Source: Chitinophagaceae bacterium (GTDB taxonomy: Bacteria; Bacteroidota; Bacteroidia; Chitinophagales; Chitinophagaceae). From it: a stretch of 64,000 nucleotides of DNA. The position numbers and the translations under genes were made by a program. The stretch covers positions 620,001-684,000 of the forward strand of contig JADKHN010000006.1 in the NCBI GenBank assembly GCA_016721725.1, written 5' to 3'. The notes under the pieces were generated by a model. The model saw only the letters and a program-made list of their open reading frames with translations. It did not search any database and was not told the DNA's origin. Positions 17,679 through 26,209 of the stretch are shown piece after piece. Numbering within the stretch: position 1 is the first letter of the stretch; the number at the start of each line of letters is the position of its first letter.

Positions 17679-19879
17679 TGGGTACGCACGATAACATATC
17701 AGGTTCTTCACCGGATGACCAAAATCAAAACGGGTCATCCGGCCAGGGATCATCGAACGCGAATACGGGTAGTGGCCAGCAAGGCCAACCGGGTACACCT
17801 GCATCAGGCAGTAATACCGGACAAGCCGGACAAAATTCCGCCGGTTCTTCAAATTCCGGATCGGGTAGCAACTCGGGCCAAAGCAGTTCATCTTCTTCAA
17901 CAAACAGTTCACAAAGCAATACCAATGCGGCAGGTTCACAAGGATCGGCTGCAACGCCGCCTTCAGCCCTTGGCGAAGCCACCGCAGGCGCCAGCCAGAA
18001 TCTTCATGATACAAAAGAGGCACTCGACAAAGCCAAGAATACCATCAGCAACCTGATGGATGGCAAGGCCAATATCGTTGACGCAGCCGTGGCGGTCAAA
18101 GGTGCATTTGATGCGGTTAAGGGCCTCTCCGGCAAGATCTCGGAATCCCTGATGATGCCGGTAATGAAGGCCCTGGGCGCATTCAAAGGGCAGGCCATCT
18201 TACCCGCCGCCAAGCAGATGGATCCCGTGATGGGCATTGACGTGCATATGGTGAATATCCCGCCCTCGCCGGCGCCTATTCCCATGCCGCATCCTTATAT
18301 CGGCATGCTTTTTAACGCGAAGGATTTTGTGAGTTGTGCGATCAATACGTTTAAAAAAGACCTGCTCGATACATTGCCGGCACCAGCCCCGGATGATAAG
18401 AGCACGATGGCTTCCGTCGCCAGCAACAAGGACGCCATCGCCGGTATGGCCATGGCGGCGATGAACATGACAGCCTCGGTTAAATTCGGCGATTTCATTC
18501 CGAGGGCTGTGGTAGGCACACCCACCAAAAGCATACCGCACATCCCCATGGGTGCCGGCTTCTTTCCTGCTTTTGATGCGGCCGTGCAGAAGAACGTGGG
18601 CAAAGCATTCCTCGGAAGCCTCTTTGTGGTTGCCGATGGCGACCCGATGGTGGGCAGTTTTCACCTGAACTACGACTGCTGGGACATCGGTGTCATTGAC
18701 CTGTTCAAGTCACAGCGCAAGGGCGCCATTAAATCGCCTCCCCCGGTCGAAACCAAGGCCGAGTTGTTCGTTCCTTCCGGAACCGTGATGCCGATCCCGT
18801 TAGGAAGGCCCGTGTTGGTGAATTCGATCCCGACACCGATCAATCCACTATCGATCGTAGATAAATTGTTTAAGGCCGGATTGGGTAAACTGGCCGGCAT
18901 GGCCCGTAAAATGGCGCAGAAAGGTCTTGATAAACTGAATGGGAAAGTGGGCTGCGGGCCATTGACAGCTGCATCTAAACTGATCGGAACCGGGCAAAGT
19001 CACCCGGTTGATGTGGCCAGCGGGCATTTCTATACCGACAATATTGATTTCAAATTACCCGGCCCTATCCCGCTTGAGTTTGAACGCACCTGGCAGAGCT
19101 ACAGCATTTATGAAGGACCGCTGGGATATGGCTGGCATCATAGTTATGACCTGGCCCTGGCCATTGATTTTGCAGAAGAGGCTGCCATCATGCGATTAGG
19201 GGACGGACGCGTTGCGCATTTTGAACTCCCCACCAAAGAGAAGGAAGCCTATAACCGTGGAGAGAAGCTTACGCTCTGCCTTCACGAGGATGGTTACTAT
19301 TATGCAACCGACAAAAAGGGTTTGATCTATCGTTTTTCCGACAAGACGCATTATAACCCGTTCAATAAAACGGAAACGCATTTATTACAAAGCATTGCCA
19401 ACCGGAATGGATTCGCCATCCGTTTCAGCTATGATAAAAATTGCACGTTAACGGAGATCATCGACAGTGCCGGTCGCAAACTGATCGTCAACAACGACGG
19501 CAAGGGTCATATCACCGACATACAGGCGCCCGATCCACGTTTCCAGGGGCGTTCAACTTTTGCGATCACGAAATATACCTTCACACCCGAGGGTGATATG
19601 GCCAGCCAGGCCGATGCGATGGACCAGGCGATGAGTTATGCATACGAGCAACACCAGATGGTGCGTGAAGTATGGAGGAATGGCTGTGTATGGCAATTCC
19701 GCTATGATAAAACATCAGGACCCGATGCCAAATGCATTGAGTTTTTGGAACGGGCGGCCTGCTTCATTACAAATTTGATTATACCGACCCCACCTGTACC
19801 ATCGCCACCAATAGCCGCGGATTTAAAAAACTATTTTACCACAAGAATGGAGTGGTCACCAAATTTGTTGATCCTTTAG
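17678..19879 (+). CDS. PAAR-Rhs toxin, N-terminal part (frameshifted at 19746)
   Basis: Residues about 1-95 are a Ser/Gly/Asn/Gln-rich linker. A helical region follows, then a PAAR-type tip domain (HPYIGMLFNAKDF, PHIPMGAGFF, G-S-L-F-V-V-A-D-G-D-P) and the Rhs entry domain (SHPVDVASGHFYTDNIDF, PLEFERTWQSY, G-Y-G-W-H-H-S-Y-D), then YD-type repeats. The frame goes wrong at 19742-19747, where GAG-TTTTT-GGA reads EFLERAAC. One more T restores EFFGTGGLLHYKFDYTD, and this alternate frame stays open to a TAA at 20026-20028. The original frame resumes near 20021 in the second segment. The two shifts cancel, so an intact gene would span 17678-22261 (about 1,527 codons). Confidence 0.85.
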   Translation: MGTHDNISGSSPDDQNQNGSSGQGSSNANTGSGQQGQPGTPASGSNTGQAGQNSAGSSNSGSGSNSGQSSSSSSTNSSQSNTNAAGSQGSAATPPSALGEATAGASQNLHDTKEALDKAKNTISNLMDGKANIVDAAVAVKGAFDAVKGLSGKISESLMMPVMKALGAFKGQAILPAAKQMDPVMGIDVHMVNIPPSPAPIPMPHPYIGMLFNAKDFVSCAINTFKKDLLDTLPAPAPDDKSTMASVASNKDAIAGMAMAAMNMTASVKFGDFIPRAVVGTPTKSIPHIPMGAGFFPAFDAAVQKNVGKAFLGSLFVVADGDPMVGSFHLNYDCWDIGVIDLFKSQRKGAIKSPPPVETKAELFVPSGTVMPIPLGRPVLVNSIPTPINPLSIVDKLFKAGLGKLAGMARKMAQKGLDKLNGKVGCGPLTAASKLIGTGQSHPVDVASGHFYTDNIDFKLPGPIPLEFERTWQSYSIYEGPLGYGWHHSYDLALAIDFAEEAAIMRLGDGRVAHFELPTKEKEAYNRGEKLTLCLHEDGYYYATDKKGLIYRFSDKTHYNPFNKTETHLLQSIANRNGFAIRFSYDKNCTLTEIIDSAGRKLIVNNDGKGHITDIQAPDPRFQGRSTFAITKYTFTPEGDMASQADAMDQAMSYAYEQHQMVREVWRNGCVWQFRYDKTSGPDAKCIEFLERAACFITNLIIPTPPVPSPPIAADLKNYFTTRMEWSPNLLIL

Positions 19880-19987
19880 GGGCTGCCTGGGAGTATCGGT
19901 ACAACAGCTTCAATGAACTGGAAGCGGAAACGGATCCGCTGGGTCATCAAAAACAGTGGGGGAATGTGGAGACGTTGACGGAGGCGA

Positions 19988-22261
19988 ATGGGGCGTTCAT
20001 ACAATACCAGTATGGGGCGGATTCTTAAAACATATGCAGGTTGGGAAGTTGACAAGGCCGGCGGGAAGTGGAAATTAGAGTATGATAATTGTGGAAACCT
20101 GATTAAGAGGACCAATCCGTTAAAAGTGGAAATCTTATATGAATATGAGGATGGATTATTGAAAAGTATTATCAATACGAAAGGTAATAAGTCCTTACTT
20201 GAATACGATCCTGCTAATAACCTCAAACGGACCATCTTCCTAAATGGTTATGAAATGGAATGGCACTATGATGTGCTGGGCAATTGCATCCGCTCTTCCG
20301 ATTCGGCTGGAAATACCCGCAAGATCGAATTCAACCTCTGCTCGCTTCCGGAAACCATTTATGAACCGGATGGAAATGTCCGCAATTTAAAATTCGATGC
20401 CGATTACAATGTGGTGCAGGCGAAAGATAAGCATTACGATATCCGGTTTGGATACGGCCCACTGAACAACCTCATGTCCCGGTCTCAAGCCAGCCACAGT
20501 ATTTCGTACAAATACGATACAGAAGGAGTTCTGACGCAACTGACTAACGAACATGGCGAGACTTATTTCTTCGAGATCGATGCGACTGACCAGGTGATCA
20601 AGGAAACAGGCTTTGACGGGTTAACCCGCCTGTACAAGCGCAATGCAGCCGGGAAGGTGGAAAGAATGGAAAGACCGGGAAACAAGTTCACCCGCTATGC
20701 TTATAATGAAAATGGGATTATTGTTGAAGTTGGCTATCATGACGAAAGCGTTGAACGATATACTTATGATAAGCGTGGTCTTTTGACGGCAGCTTCAAAC
20801 GCAAATTCAAACATCACCTTCGAAAGGGATATACTGGGCAGGGTTATCAAGGAGACCTGTGATAAAGAATTTGTCAGTTATGAATATGACGTGTTGGGTA
20901 ACCGCACCCGCATCAATTCCTCCATGGGCGCCGATATCGAAAACGAATTTGATGAACTGGGCAATACGATCGCTACAAGAGCGGGGGATTGGGAAAGCAG
21001 ACAGCAATACAATGAACAGGGACTGGAGATCGAAAGGATCCTCCCCGGCAATATCATTTGCCAATGGATCCGGGATAAATTGGGCCGGCCTTCAAGGCAG
21101 AGCCTGGCTAGGTCTGGCAGCGTTTTGCACAATCGTCAGTATACCTGGGATGTGAATTACCGGTTGCAGCTGATCGCCGACAGCGATACCGGTATCACCC
21201 AGTTCATGCATGATGAGATCGGCAACCTGGCTAAAACGATCTTCTCCGATGGAACCGAGCAATGGCGAAACCCCGATGCCACTGGAAATCTGTTCAACAG
21301 TCCAGACCGGAAAGACCGCGATTATGGCAAAGGCGGAAAACTACTGAGATCAACTGGCACGCGCTTTCAATATGACGATGAAGGAAATATGGTTGAAAAA
21401 AAAGAACCCAGCGGTAGGACCTGGAAATATCAATGGCATGCCAATGGTATGCTAGAATCAGTTATCCGGCCTGATGGCGATGTTGTTAATTTTAAATATG
21501 ATGCTTTAGGAAGAAGGCTGTCCAAAATATTTAATGCCACAATCATTAAATGGTTATGGAATGGAGATAAACCATTGCATGAATGGAAAGAAAAAATATT
21601 CCCTGAGAATAAACTGAAATATTTAGAACCCAAAAATCAAAGTGTTTTAACCTGGATTTTTAATGAAGATAATTTTATTCCGGTTGCAAAAATAAGTGGC
21701 AATAACAGCATTAGTATAGTTAGCGATCATATCGGCACTCCATTCCAAATGTATAGTGATAAAGGAGAATTAATATGGGAATCTCAGATAGATAGTTTCG
21801 GTAATTCGAAAATTTTAATTGGAGATAAAGGAAGTTGTCCATTTAGGAATCAAGGGCAATATGAAGATATAGAAACAGGATTGTACTACAATAGATTTAG
21901 ATATTATGACCCTAATTCAAATTTCTATATATCTCAGGATCCATTAAGGACAGTAGCGGGAATAAAATTATATTCATACGTCCCAGACATAAATTTATAT
22001 ACAGATATTTTTGGACTTGCAAAAAGAAAGGATGTTGACTTGGGAAGTGGCTATAAAGGGGGCATTGATACATTTAATACAAGTGGATCAGCCTCGTTCG
22101 AAATACATGTTTATAAAAGTGGAAAAGAAGTTGGGGTTATAGGCCCTAGTGGCTGGATATGGAAACATGGGTTTACATCTGCACCAACACTACCTCCAGA
22201 TATCCAAAATAAATTAGATGAACATGTTAGAAACATGCGAGCTAAATGTGGAATAAAATGA
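19988..22261 (+). CDS. PAAR-Rhs toxin, C-terminal part with variable toxin tip
   Basis: This segment is in the same frame as 17678-19879 but cut off from it by two compensating frameshifts; meaningful sequence begins about 20021 (ILKTYAGWEVDKAGGKW). It contains many YD repeats, then the conserved Rhs core end (IETGLYYNRFRYYDPNSNFY, ISQDPLR, IFGLA). After the core about 75 residues form the variable toxin (FEIHVYKSGKEVGVIGPSGW, KHGFTSAPTLPPD), which I cannot name. The paired histidines (E-I-H-V-Y, W-K-H-G) would fit a nuclease, but this is speculation. From about 21480 the DNA becomes clearly AT-rich. It overlaps the immunity gene by ATGA at 22258. Confidence 0.82.
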   Translation: MGRSYNTSMGRILKTYAGWEVDKAGGKWKLEYDNCGNLIKRTNPLKVEILYEYEDGLLKSIINTKGNKSLLEYDPANNLKRTIFLNGYEMEWHYDVLGNCIRSSDSAGNTRKIEFNLCSLPETIYEPDGNVRNLKFDADYNVVQAKDKHYDIRFGYGPLNNLMSRSQASHSISYKYDTEGVLTQLTNEHGETYFFEIDATDQVIKETGFDGLTRLYKRNAAGKVERMERPGNKFTRYAYNENGIIVEVGYHDESVERYTYDKRGLLTAASNANSNITFERDILGRVIKETCDKEFVSYEYDVLGNRTRINSSMGADIENEFDELGNTIATRAGDWESRQQYNEQGLEIERILPGNIICQWIRDKLGRPSRQSLARSGSVLHNRQYTWDVNYRLQLIADSDTGITQFMHDEIGNLAKTIFSDGTEQWRNPDATGNLFNSPDRKDRDYGKGGKLLRSTGTRFQYDDEGNMVEKKEPSGRTWKYQWHANGMLESVIRPDGDVVNFKYDALGRRLSKIFNATIIKWLWNGDKPLHEWKEKIFPENKLKYLEPKNQSVLTWIFNEDNFIPVAKISGNNSISIVSDHIGTPFQMYSDKGELIWESQIDSFGNSKILIGDKGSCPFRNQGQYEDIETGLYYNRFRYYDPNSNFYISQDPLRTVAGIKLYSYVPDINLYTDIFGLAKRKDVDLGSGYKGGIDTFNTSGSASFEIHVYKSGKEVGVIGPSGWIWKHGFTSAPTLPPDIQNKLDEHVRNMRAKCGIK

Positions 22262-22698
22262 AAAGAATTAAATTCAAAAAAGGTGTATGGCACTTAGATT
22301 CATATTTTAAGTACATTGAATCTCTGAATGGCAAAATTAATGAGCGGTTATTTGCATTTATTTCTAATAAATCTAGATATATTCCTAATTCACCTGAATG
22401 TTTACACGATTCTAAATTAATATCTTTTTTAGTTTATTCTGAGGGCACATCTCTTAACATAAAACTTGATTTCCTTGGGCCTTTTCATGATAGACTATTT
22501 AAATACAAATTTGAAGGAGTTAGTAAATACAATATAAAAAATGAAAATAAATTATTTGGAGACTTATTAATGCATGAATTTTCAAAATCCGGAAAGAATA
22601 ATGAATATCGTTTCGAATTTGAAAAAAATGCCTCACTTTATATTTACTGTACAAAAATAAAGATAAAAGAAACTAAAATTATTAACCCATCTTCGTAA
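22258..22698 (+). CDS. candidate cognate immunity protein of the Rhs toxin
   Basis: A protein of 146 residues starting at ATG 22258 inside an ATGA overlap with the toxin stop; the upstream ATG at 22246 is inside the toxin frame. It is small, cytosolic (no signal or membrane segment) and rich in Lys, Asn, Ile and Phe, from strongly AT-rich DNA unlike the surrounding T6SS genes. It has no similarity I can name. Position and coupling are what one expects of an immunity gene that travels with a toxin tip; the function is inferred from context. Confidence 0.72.
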   Translation: MKRIKFKKGVWHLDSYFKYIESLNGKINERLFAFISNKSRYIPNSPECLHDSKLISFLVYSEGTSLNIKLDFLGPFHDRLFKYKFEGVSKYNIKNENKLFGDLLMHEFSKSGKNNEYRFEFEKNASLYIYCTKIKIKETKIINPSS

Positions 22699-22881
22699 TT
22701 ATCTAGTCACAAGCTTCTTACTTTCACTACCAAAACCAATATCCTCAAACCAACCCTTATCATAAGTCTTTATTTTCATGAGAACATCCAACTGGCCATC
22801 CTGAATTTCACCAAAGTGACTCCAGATCACAATCATCCCGCGGTTAAATAAATCAGCTATTCCATATTCCGTAAATTCTTC
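22699..22881 (-). pseudogene. antisense coding relic downstream of the immunity gene
   Basis: On the minus strand an uninterrupted frame of about 60 codons reads EEFTEYGIADLFNRG, then MIVIWSHFGEIQDGQLDVLM and KTYDKGWFEDIGFG, ending VTR-stop at 22699, one base from the end of the convergent immunity gene. The composition is protein-like. It has no start except an internal ATG (45 codons) and a stop just upstream. It is best explained as the tail of a gene left from an earlier toxin/immunity cassette. Family unknown. Confidence 0.5.
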
Positions 22882-22931
22882 CTATTTTAAACTCCAATAC
22901 CCGCATCATAACCCTTCAAAATCAAACCAAC

Positions 22932-23954
22932 ATGCACCGCTTTGCTTCATTCCTTCTAATGCCATTCGTTTACTTCTTCGCCGGATGCTCCTCCAACAGC
23001 GCCCCCAAACACGAAGCCATGCCCGACCAGGTCGTATCAGAGCGTACAGCGAAACACGTGAATGTGAAACGGTCGAAGTGTTTCATTGTACCACCCGAAG
23101 GCTCCAAACGATCGGATGACCTGACCCAGTTGTACGATTTTCCGGGGATGAGCCTGACCGGTATTAACGTTTCCCTCGCCGTTAAAGAAGCGAGCTATCC
23201 CAAAAACATCGAAGAAATGAAGGCGGAATTAAATAAAGATCATAATGCTGTCATCCTCGTCTTAAAGAACATCGTATTCAACGGCATGCCCGGGCTTTAT
23301 TACGAGACCTGCTCCATGGATAAATTTTACGACGCCGTTATCCAGGTCCCGCTGAAAGACAGCACCACCCTGCTCATCAAAGGATCCTATACGAATAAGA
23401 CCGATGGCGGGACCGTGGAAAATATCTTCGCCTCCATGCGTTCGGCTTATTATGATGAAAAGTATAAAATTGATGAACGCACGGCACTTGAATACCAATT
23501 GGATGACAGCCAGTCTCCTTTCAAATATGCGGGCATTGAAAAAAGGACCTTCAATTTTCAATGGTTCACACTGCAGGGAAAAGACTACGGCTCGATCGGC
23601 AATGAACCCTACTTTCTCTTTTTCAGTCCGAATAAAGTGTACAAAAGCATGAAGAACATCCGCCGGGAATTCATGAGCTACCGTTACCAGTTGAACCTGC
23701 CGGCCTGGGGCTTCAAATTCGACTCTCCCACTGCGCTCTCCGGTTATGGCAAAACCTTTAAACTCTCCGGTCATGATGCCTATGAATACCTGCTGCCCGC
23801 AACTGATATCAATGGAAGGAGGGTCACCCTGCTGTACACCGAGGTCAACTACAACACCAGTACCCTGGTAATGATGGGTGTTACAGCAGAGAACGACATG
23901 AAGAACATAGAAGAATTCAGGAAACTGACAGCGACATTGAAAACGGACCTCTAA
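22932..23954 (+). CDS. lipoprotein of unknown function in T6SS locus
   Basis: A protein of 340 residues with a lipoprotein signal peptide (MHRFASFLLMPFVYFFAGCS, lipobox FAGC). The mature part resembles a duplicated alpha/beta fold: each half has a description-like GMPGLYYE or HDAYEYLLPA segment followed by a strand-helix ending (NIFASMRSAYYD; EEFRKLTATLK). This is similar in outline to small DcrB/Mog1-like domains, but I cannot confirm a family. It lies between the Rhs module and tssG and could act in the periplasm for the T6SS or be a cargo-related accessory. Confidence 0.6.
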   Translation: MHRFASFLLMPFVYFFAGCSSNSAPKHEAMPDQVVSERTAKHVNVKRSKCFIVPPEGSKRSDDLTQLYDFPGMSLTGINVSLAVKEASYPKNIEEMKAELNKDHNAVILVLKNIVFNGMPGLYYETCSMDKFYDAVIQVPLKDSTTLLIKGSYTNKTDGGTVENIFASMRSAYYDEKYKIDERTALEYQLDDSQSPFKYAGIEKRTFNFQWFTLQGKDYGSIGNEPYFLFFSPNKVYKSMKNIRREFMSYRYQLNLPAWGFKFDSPTALSGYGKTFKLSGHDAYEYLLPATDINGRRVTLLYTEVNYNTSTLVMMGVTAENDMKNIEEFRKLTATLKTDL

Positions 23955-24059
23955 GCGGCAATCAAATAAACAGGCGGGCTTTTCAGGTGTGCCATTGCTT
24001 TCTATGCTATTTATTTTTATATTGATGGCATGAATCAGACAAAACCAAAAGACATCAAC

Positions 24060-24572
24060 ATGAAAACATCATCTTCCGCGATCATCCTCTGCATGATCGC
24101 TTTCTGCTTGTTCTCCTGCGGCGGCTCGTCTCAAAAACAAGCGGCAAAACCCGAGGACGCCAAGTCCTACTTCAGCCAGTACCTGAGCGGCGAGAAAATA
24201 ACCGGGCTGATCCAGAAATCCCTGCCGGACAAGAGCGACTGCAAGACGGTGTTCAAAGATCCCGACGGTGAGGCTTATTATACCTTCATCAGCCAGATCC
24301 CTAAAACGGACATGGGCATTGATGGCTCTTATACTGATGTAAAGATCGAATCCTTTACCACCAGCGATATACTGAACAATACCAGCGATGTTTTTACCGG
24401 AGGCATGGCACGGATCAAGGATAAATTCCAGCCGGGCATTACTTTTTACAAGGTCAGCCTGCTCGAAAAAGCGGGCGACGAACGTGGCATGGCGCTTAAT
24501 TACTGGGTGCTGATCAACGGGCGCTGGGTGTTTTTTGTGAAACCCTGGAGGGCATTTAAGAGCGCAGAATAA
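24060..24572 (+). CDS. small lipoprotein of unknown function
   Basis: A protein of 170 residues from ATG 24060; the upstream ATG at 24030 adds ten polar residues before the signal peptide and is less likely. A lipobox FSCG follows MKTSSSAIILCMIAFCLF. The mature protein has no motif I recognise. It lies in the T6SS locus, where a T6SSiii outer-membrane lipoprotein (TssQ-type) would be expected, but I see no sequence reason to assign that name. Confidence 0.6.
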   Translation: MKTSSSAIILCMIAFCLFSCGGSSQKQAAKPEDAKSYFSQYLSGEKITGLIQKSLPDKSDCKTVFKDPDGEAYYTFISQIPKTDMGIDGSYTDVKIESFTTSDILNNTSDVFTGGMARIKDKFQPGITFYKVSLLEKAGDERGMALNYWVLINGRWVFFVKPWRAFKSAE

Positions 24573-24676
24573 GGAATGGCAGAACTTCCGGTCAGTCAGA
24601 ATTTATTCACGGCTTTTGCACAAGGGCAAATCAGTAACTTTGTATCCCATCTACGGGTAAAACACGATACTCCATC

Positions 24677-25177
24677 ATGGCGCTTAATAATTTCAATTAC
24701 CAACTCACCTGGTCCGATTTCAGATCGGTCTCCATTGCGCCTGATTTTGCGGATGAATATGCCCAGATCCACCCGGATCTGACCTTCACTAATTTCCAGC
24801 TAACCCGAAACCGCCGAGCACTCAACATTACGAGTGTGGATGTTACCATCCGGCTTATTCCGGAAGATTGCTGGGCGGTAAGTGCACATCAAAATGCCGA
24901 TTTGCTCAAACATGAGCAGGGGCATTATGATATACTGGCCATCAGCGCCCGGGAATTCTACAACCGGCTGATGAGCTTATCTGCCGCGAACAGCGACGCG
25001 CTGCAGGTAAGGGTGAACGCGCTGTTCCAGCAGTTTCAGCAAACCGCCAATGATGTAGACGACCGCTACGATACCCTGACCAATCACAGCATCAATGTAT
25101 CGGTTCAGCAAACCTGGGACCAGCGCATTGCGGCAGTTAAAGCAAATCCCCGTGGCACATTAAGAGACCTGCCCTGA
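24677..25177 (+). CDS. DUF922-type putative zinc protease
   Basis: A protein of 166 residues. It carries HEQGHYDI (H-E-x-x-H zinc-binding pattern), preceded by CWAVSAHQNADLLK, which is the hallmark of DUF922 predicted Zn-dependent proteases. It has no signal peptide: it starts MALNNFNYQLTWSDF, oddly like TssK's MALNNKHFAVNW. DUF922 proteins are usually exported, so a cytosolic form inside a T6SS locus could be a T6SS cargo or a processing factor. It converges on tssG. Confidence 0.72.
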   Translation: MALNNFNYQLTWSDFRSVSIAPDFADEYAQIHPDLTFTNFQLTRNRRALNITSVDVTIRLIPEDCWAVSAHQNADLLKHEQGHYDILAISAREFYNRLMSLSAANSDALQVRVNALFQQFQQTANDVDDRYDTLTNHSINVSVQQTWDQRIAAVKANPRGTLRDLP

Positions 25178-25214
25178 ACTGTTGTACAGATGATCTGAAA
25201 GGTGACCACTGGTC

Positions 25215-26162
25215 TTATAAAAAAGTACTCATCCCCAGTGTGGCGTTGAAAGAATTCGACTTGTCGGCCAGCCGAAGCGAGCGGTCGGCTTTTTCCAGTT
25301 CATAATTGATGAGGACCTCGATGTGAATGGGCAACAGGTAATCGCATAACAACTGCAGTACCTTATGATCCCGTTCCCCGGGCATGAACTGGCGTAACTG
25401 GCCGTTCGTAATCGGACCGATGTTGACAAAGATCTCATCTTCCCCTCCATCGTAATAATGATTACCCGTGGTCAGATCGATCCCCAGCTTGCTCTCTCCC
25501 ATCCGTGAAAAATAAGGCTGGTCGGGATGAAGGGGTTGCTGGCGGCGGGAACTGATCCTGACGGGCAATGAAAGGATCTGTTCAAATATTTCCGAAGCCG
25601 CATCATGGTCGTCACGAAGCTCATGAATCCATGGCAACACTTGCAGGAAGATACTCGACTGTCCGGTGTTCAGGTATTTAAAGATATCCCAATACCCTTT
25701 GAAGACATCCACCAGCTCGTTGTGATGCGCCCCTTTATCCAGCCGGCCCTCATACAAGGCCATTTGAATACGCAGGTGGCTGATGGCGGCTTCAAACGGC
25801 AGGAAAAAGCGCCGGGCATTTCTTTCCTCCGTGCGGTGCTGCTTGATGATCTGGGCGATCTCTTTGGGGGTGCGGGCCGACTTAGGAATCGTTGGCGAAT
25901 GAAACATGGCCTCCGGCAACATGTCATAAATACCTTCCTTGTGGGTGGAGATATGCGTGTATGGCTTGTTGTGGTAATCAGATAATTCATCGGTGACCGA
26001 ATCCACGTCTTTGCGAAAAGCCCTCTTGCGGGAACCCAGCAATACGATCATGATCTGTTCGGGCGGAACTTCATTCTCGATCAGTTCAGCCGCGATCACT
26101 TCTGCCCGGAGATCAGTGTCGAATGAATCGGCGAGTATGCTGGTTAGTCCGGGAGGGTTCAT
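25215..26162 (-). CDS. tssG: T6SS baseplate protein TssG
   Basis: A protein of 315 residues, last gene of tssEFG on the minus strand, 47 bases after tssF. It matches T6SSiii TssG in length and pattern: FDTDLRAEVIAAELIE at the start, FFLPFEAAISHLRIQM in the centre, and G-I-D-L-T-T-G-N-H-Y-Y-D-G near the end. TssG joins TssF and TssE in the baseplate wedge below the sheath. The identification relies on gene order as well as sequence, because TssG is poorly conserved. Confidence 0.82.
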   Translation of the reverse strand: MNPPGLTSILADSFDTDLRAEVIAAELIENEVPPEQIMIVLLGSRKRAFRKDVDSVTDELSDYHNKPYTHISTHKEGIYDMLPEAMFHSPTIPKSARTPKEIAQIIKQHRTEERNARRFFLPFEAAISHLRIQMALYEGRLDKGAHHNELVDVFKGYWDIFKYLNTGQSSIFLQVLPWIHELRDDHDAASEIFEQILSLPVRISSRRQQPLHPDQPYFSRMGESKLGIDLTTGNHYYDGGEDEIFVNIGPITNGQLRQFMPGERDHKVLQLLCDYLLPIHIEVLINYELEKADRSLRLADKSNSFNATLGMSTFL

Positions 26163-26209
26163 GTTGATCGGTTTAGGGGCGACTTTATCAGGCGCCCGGA
26201 ATTCATGAT

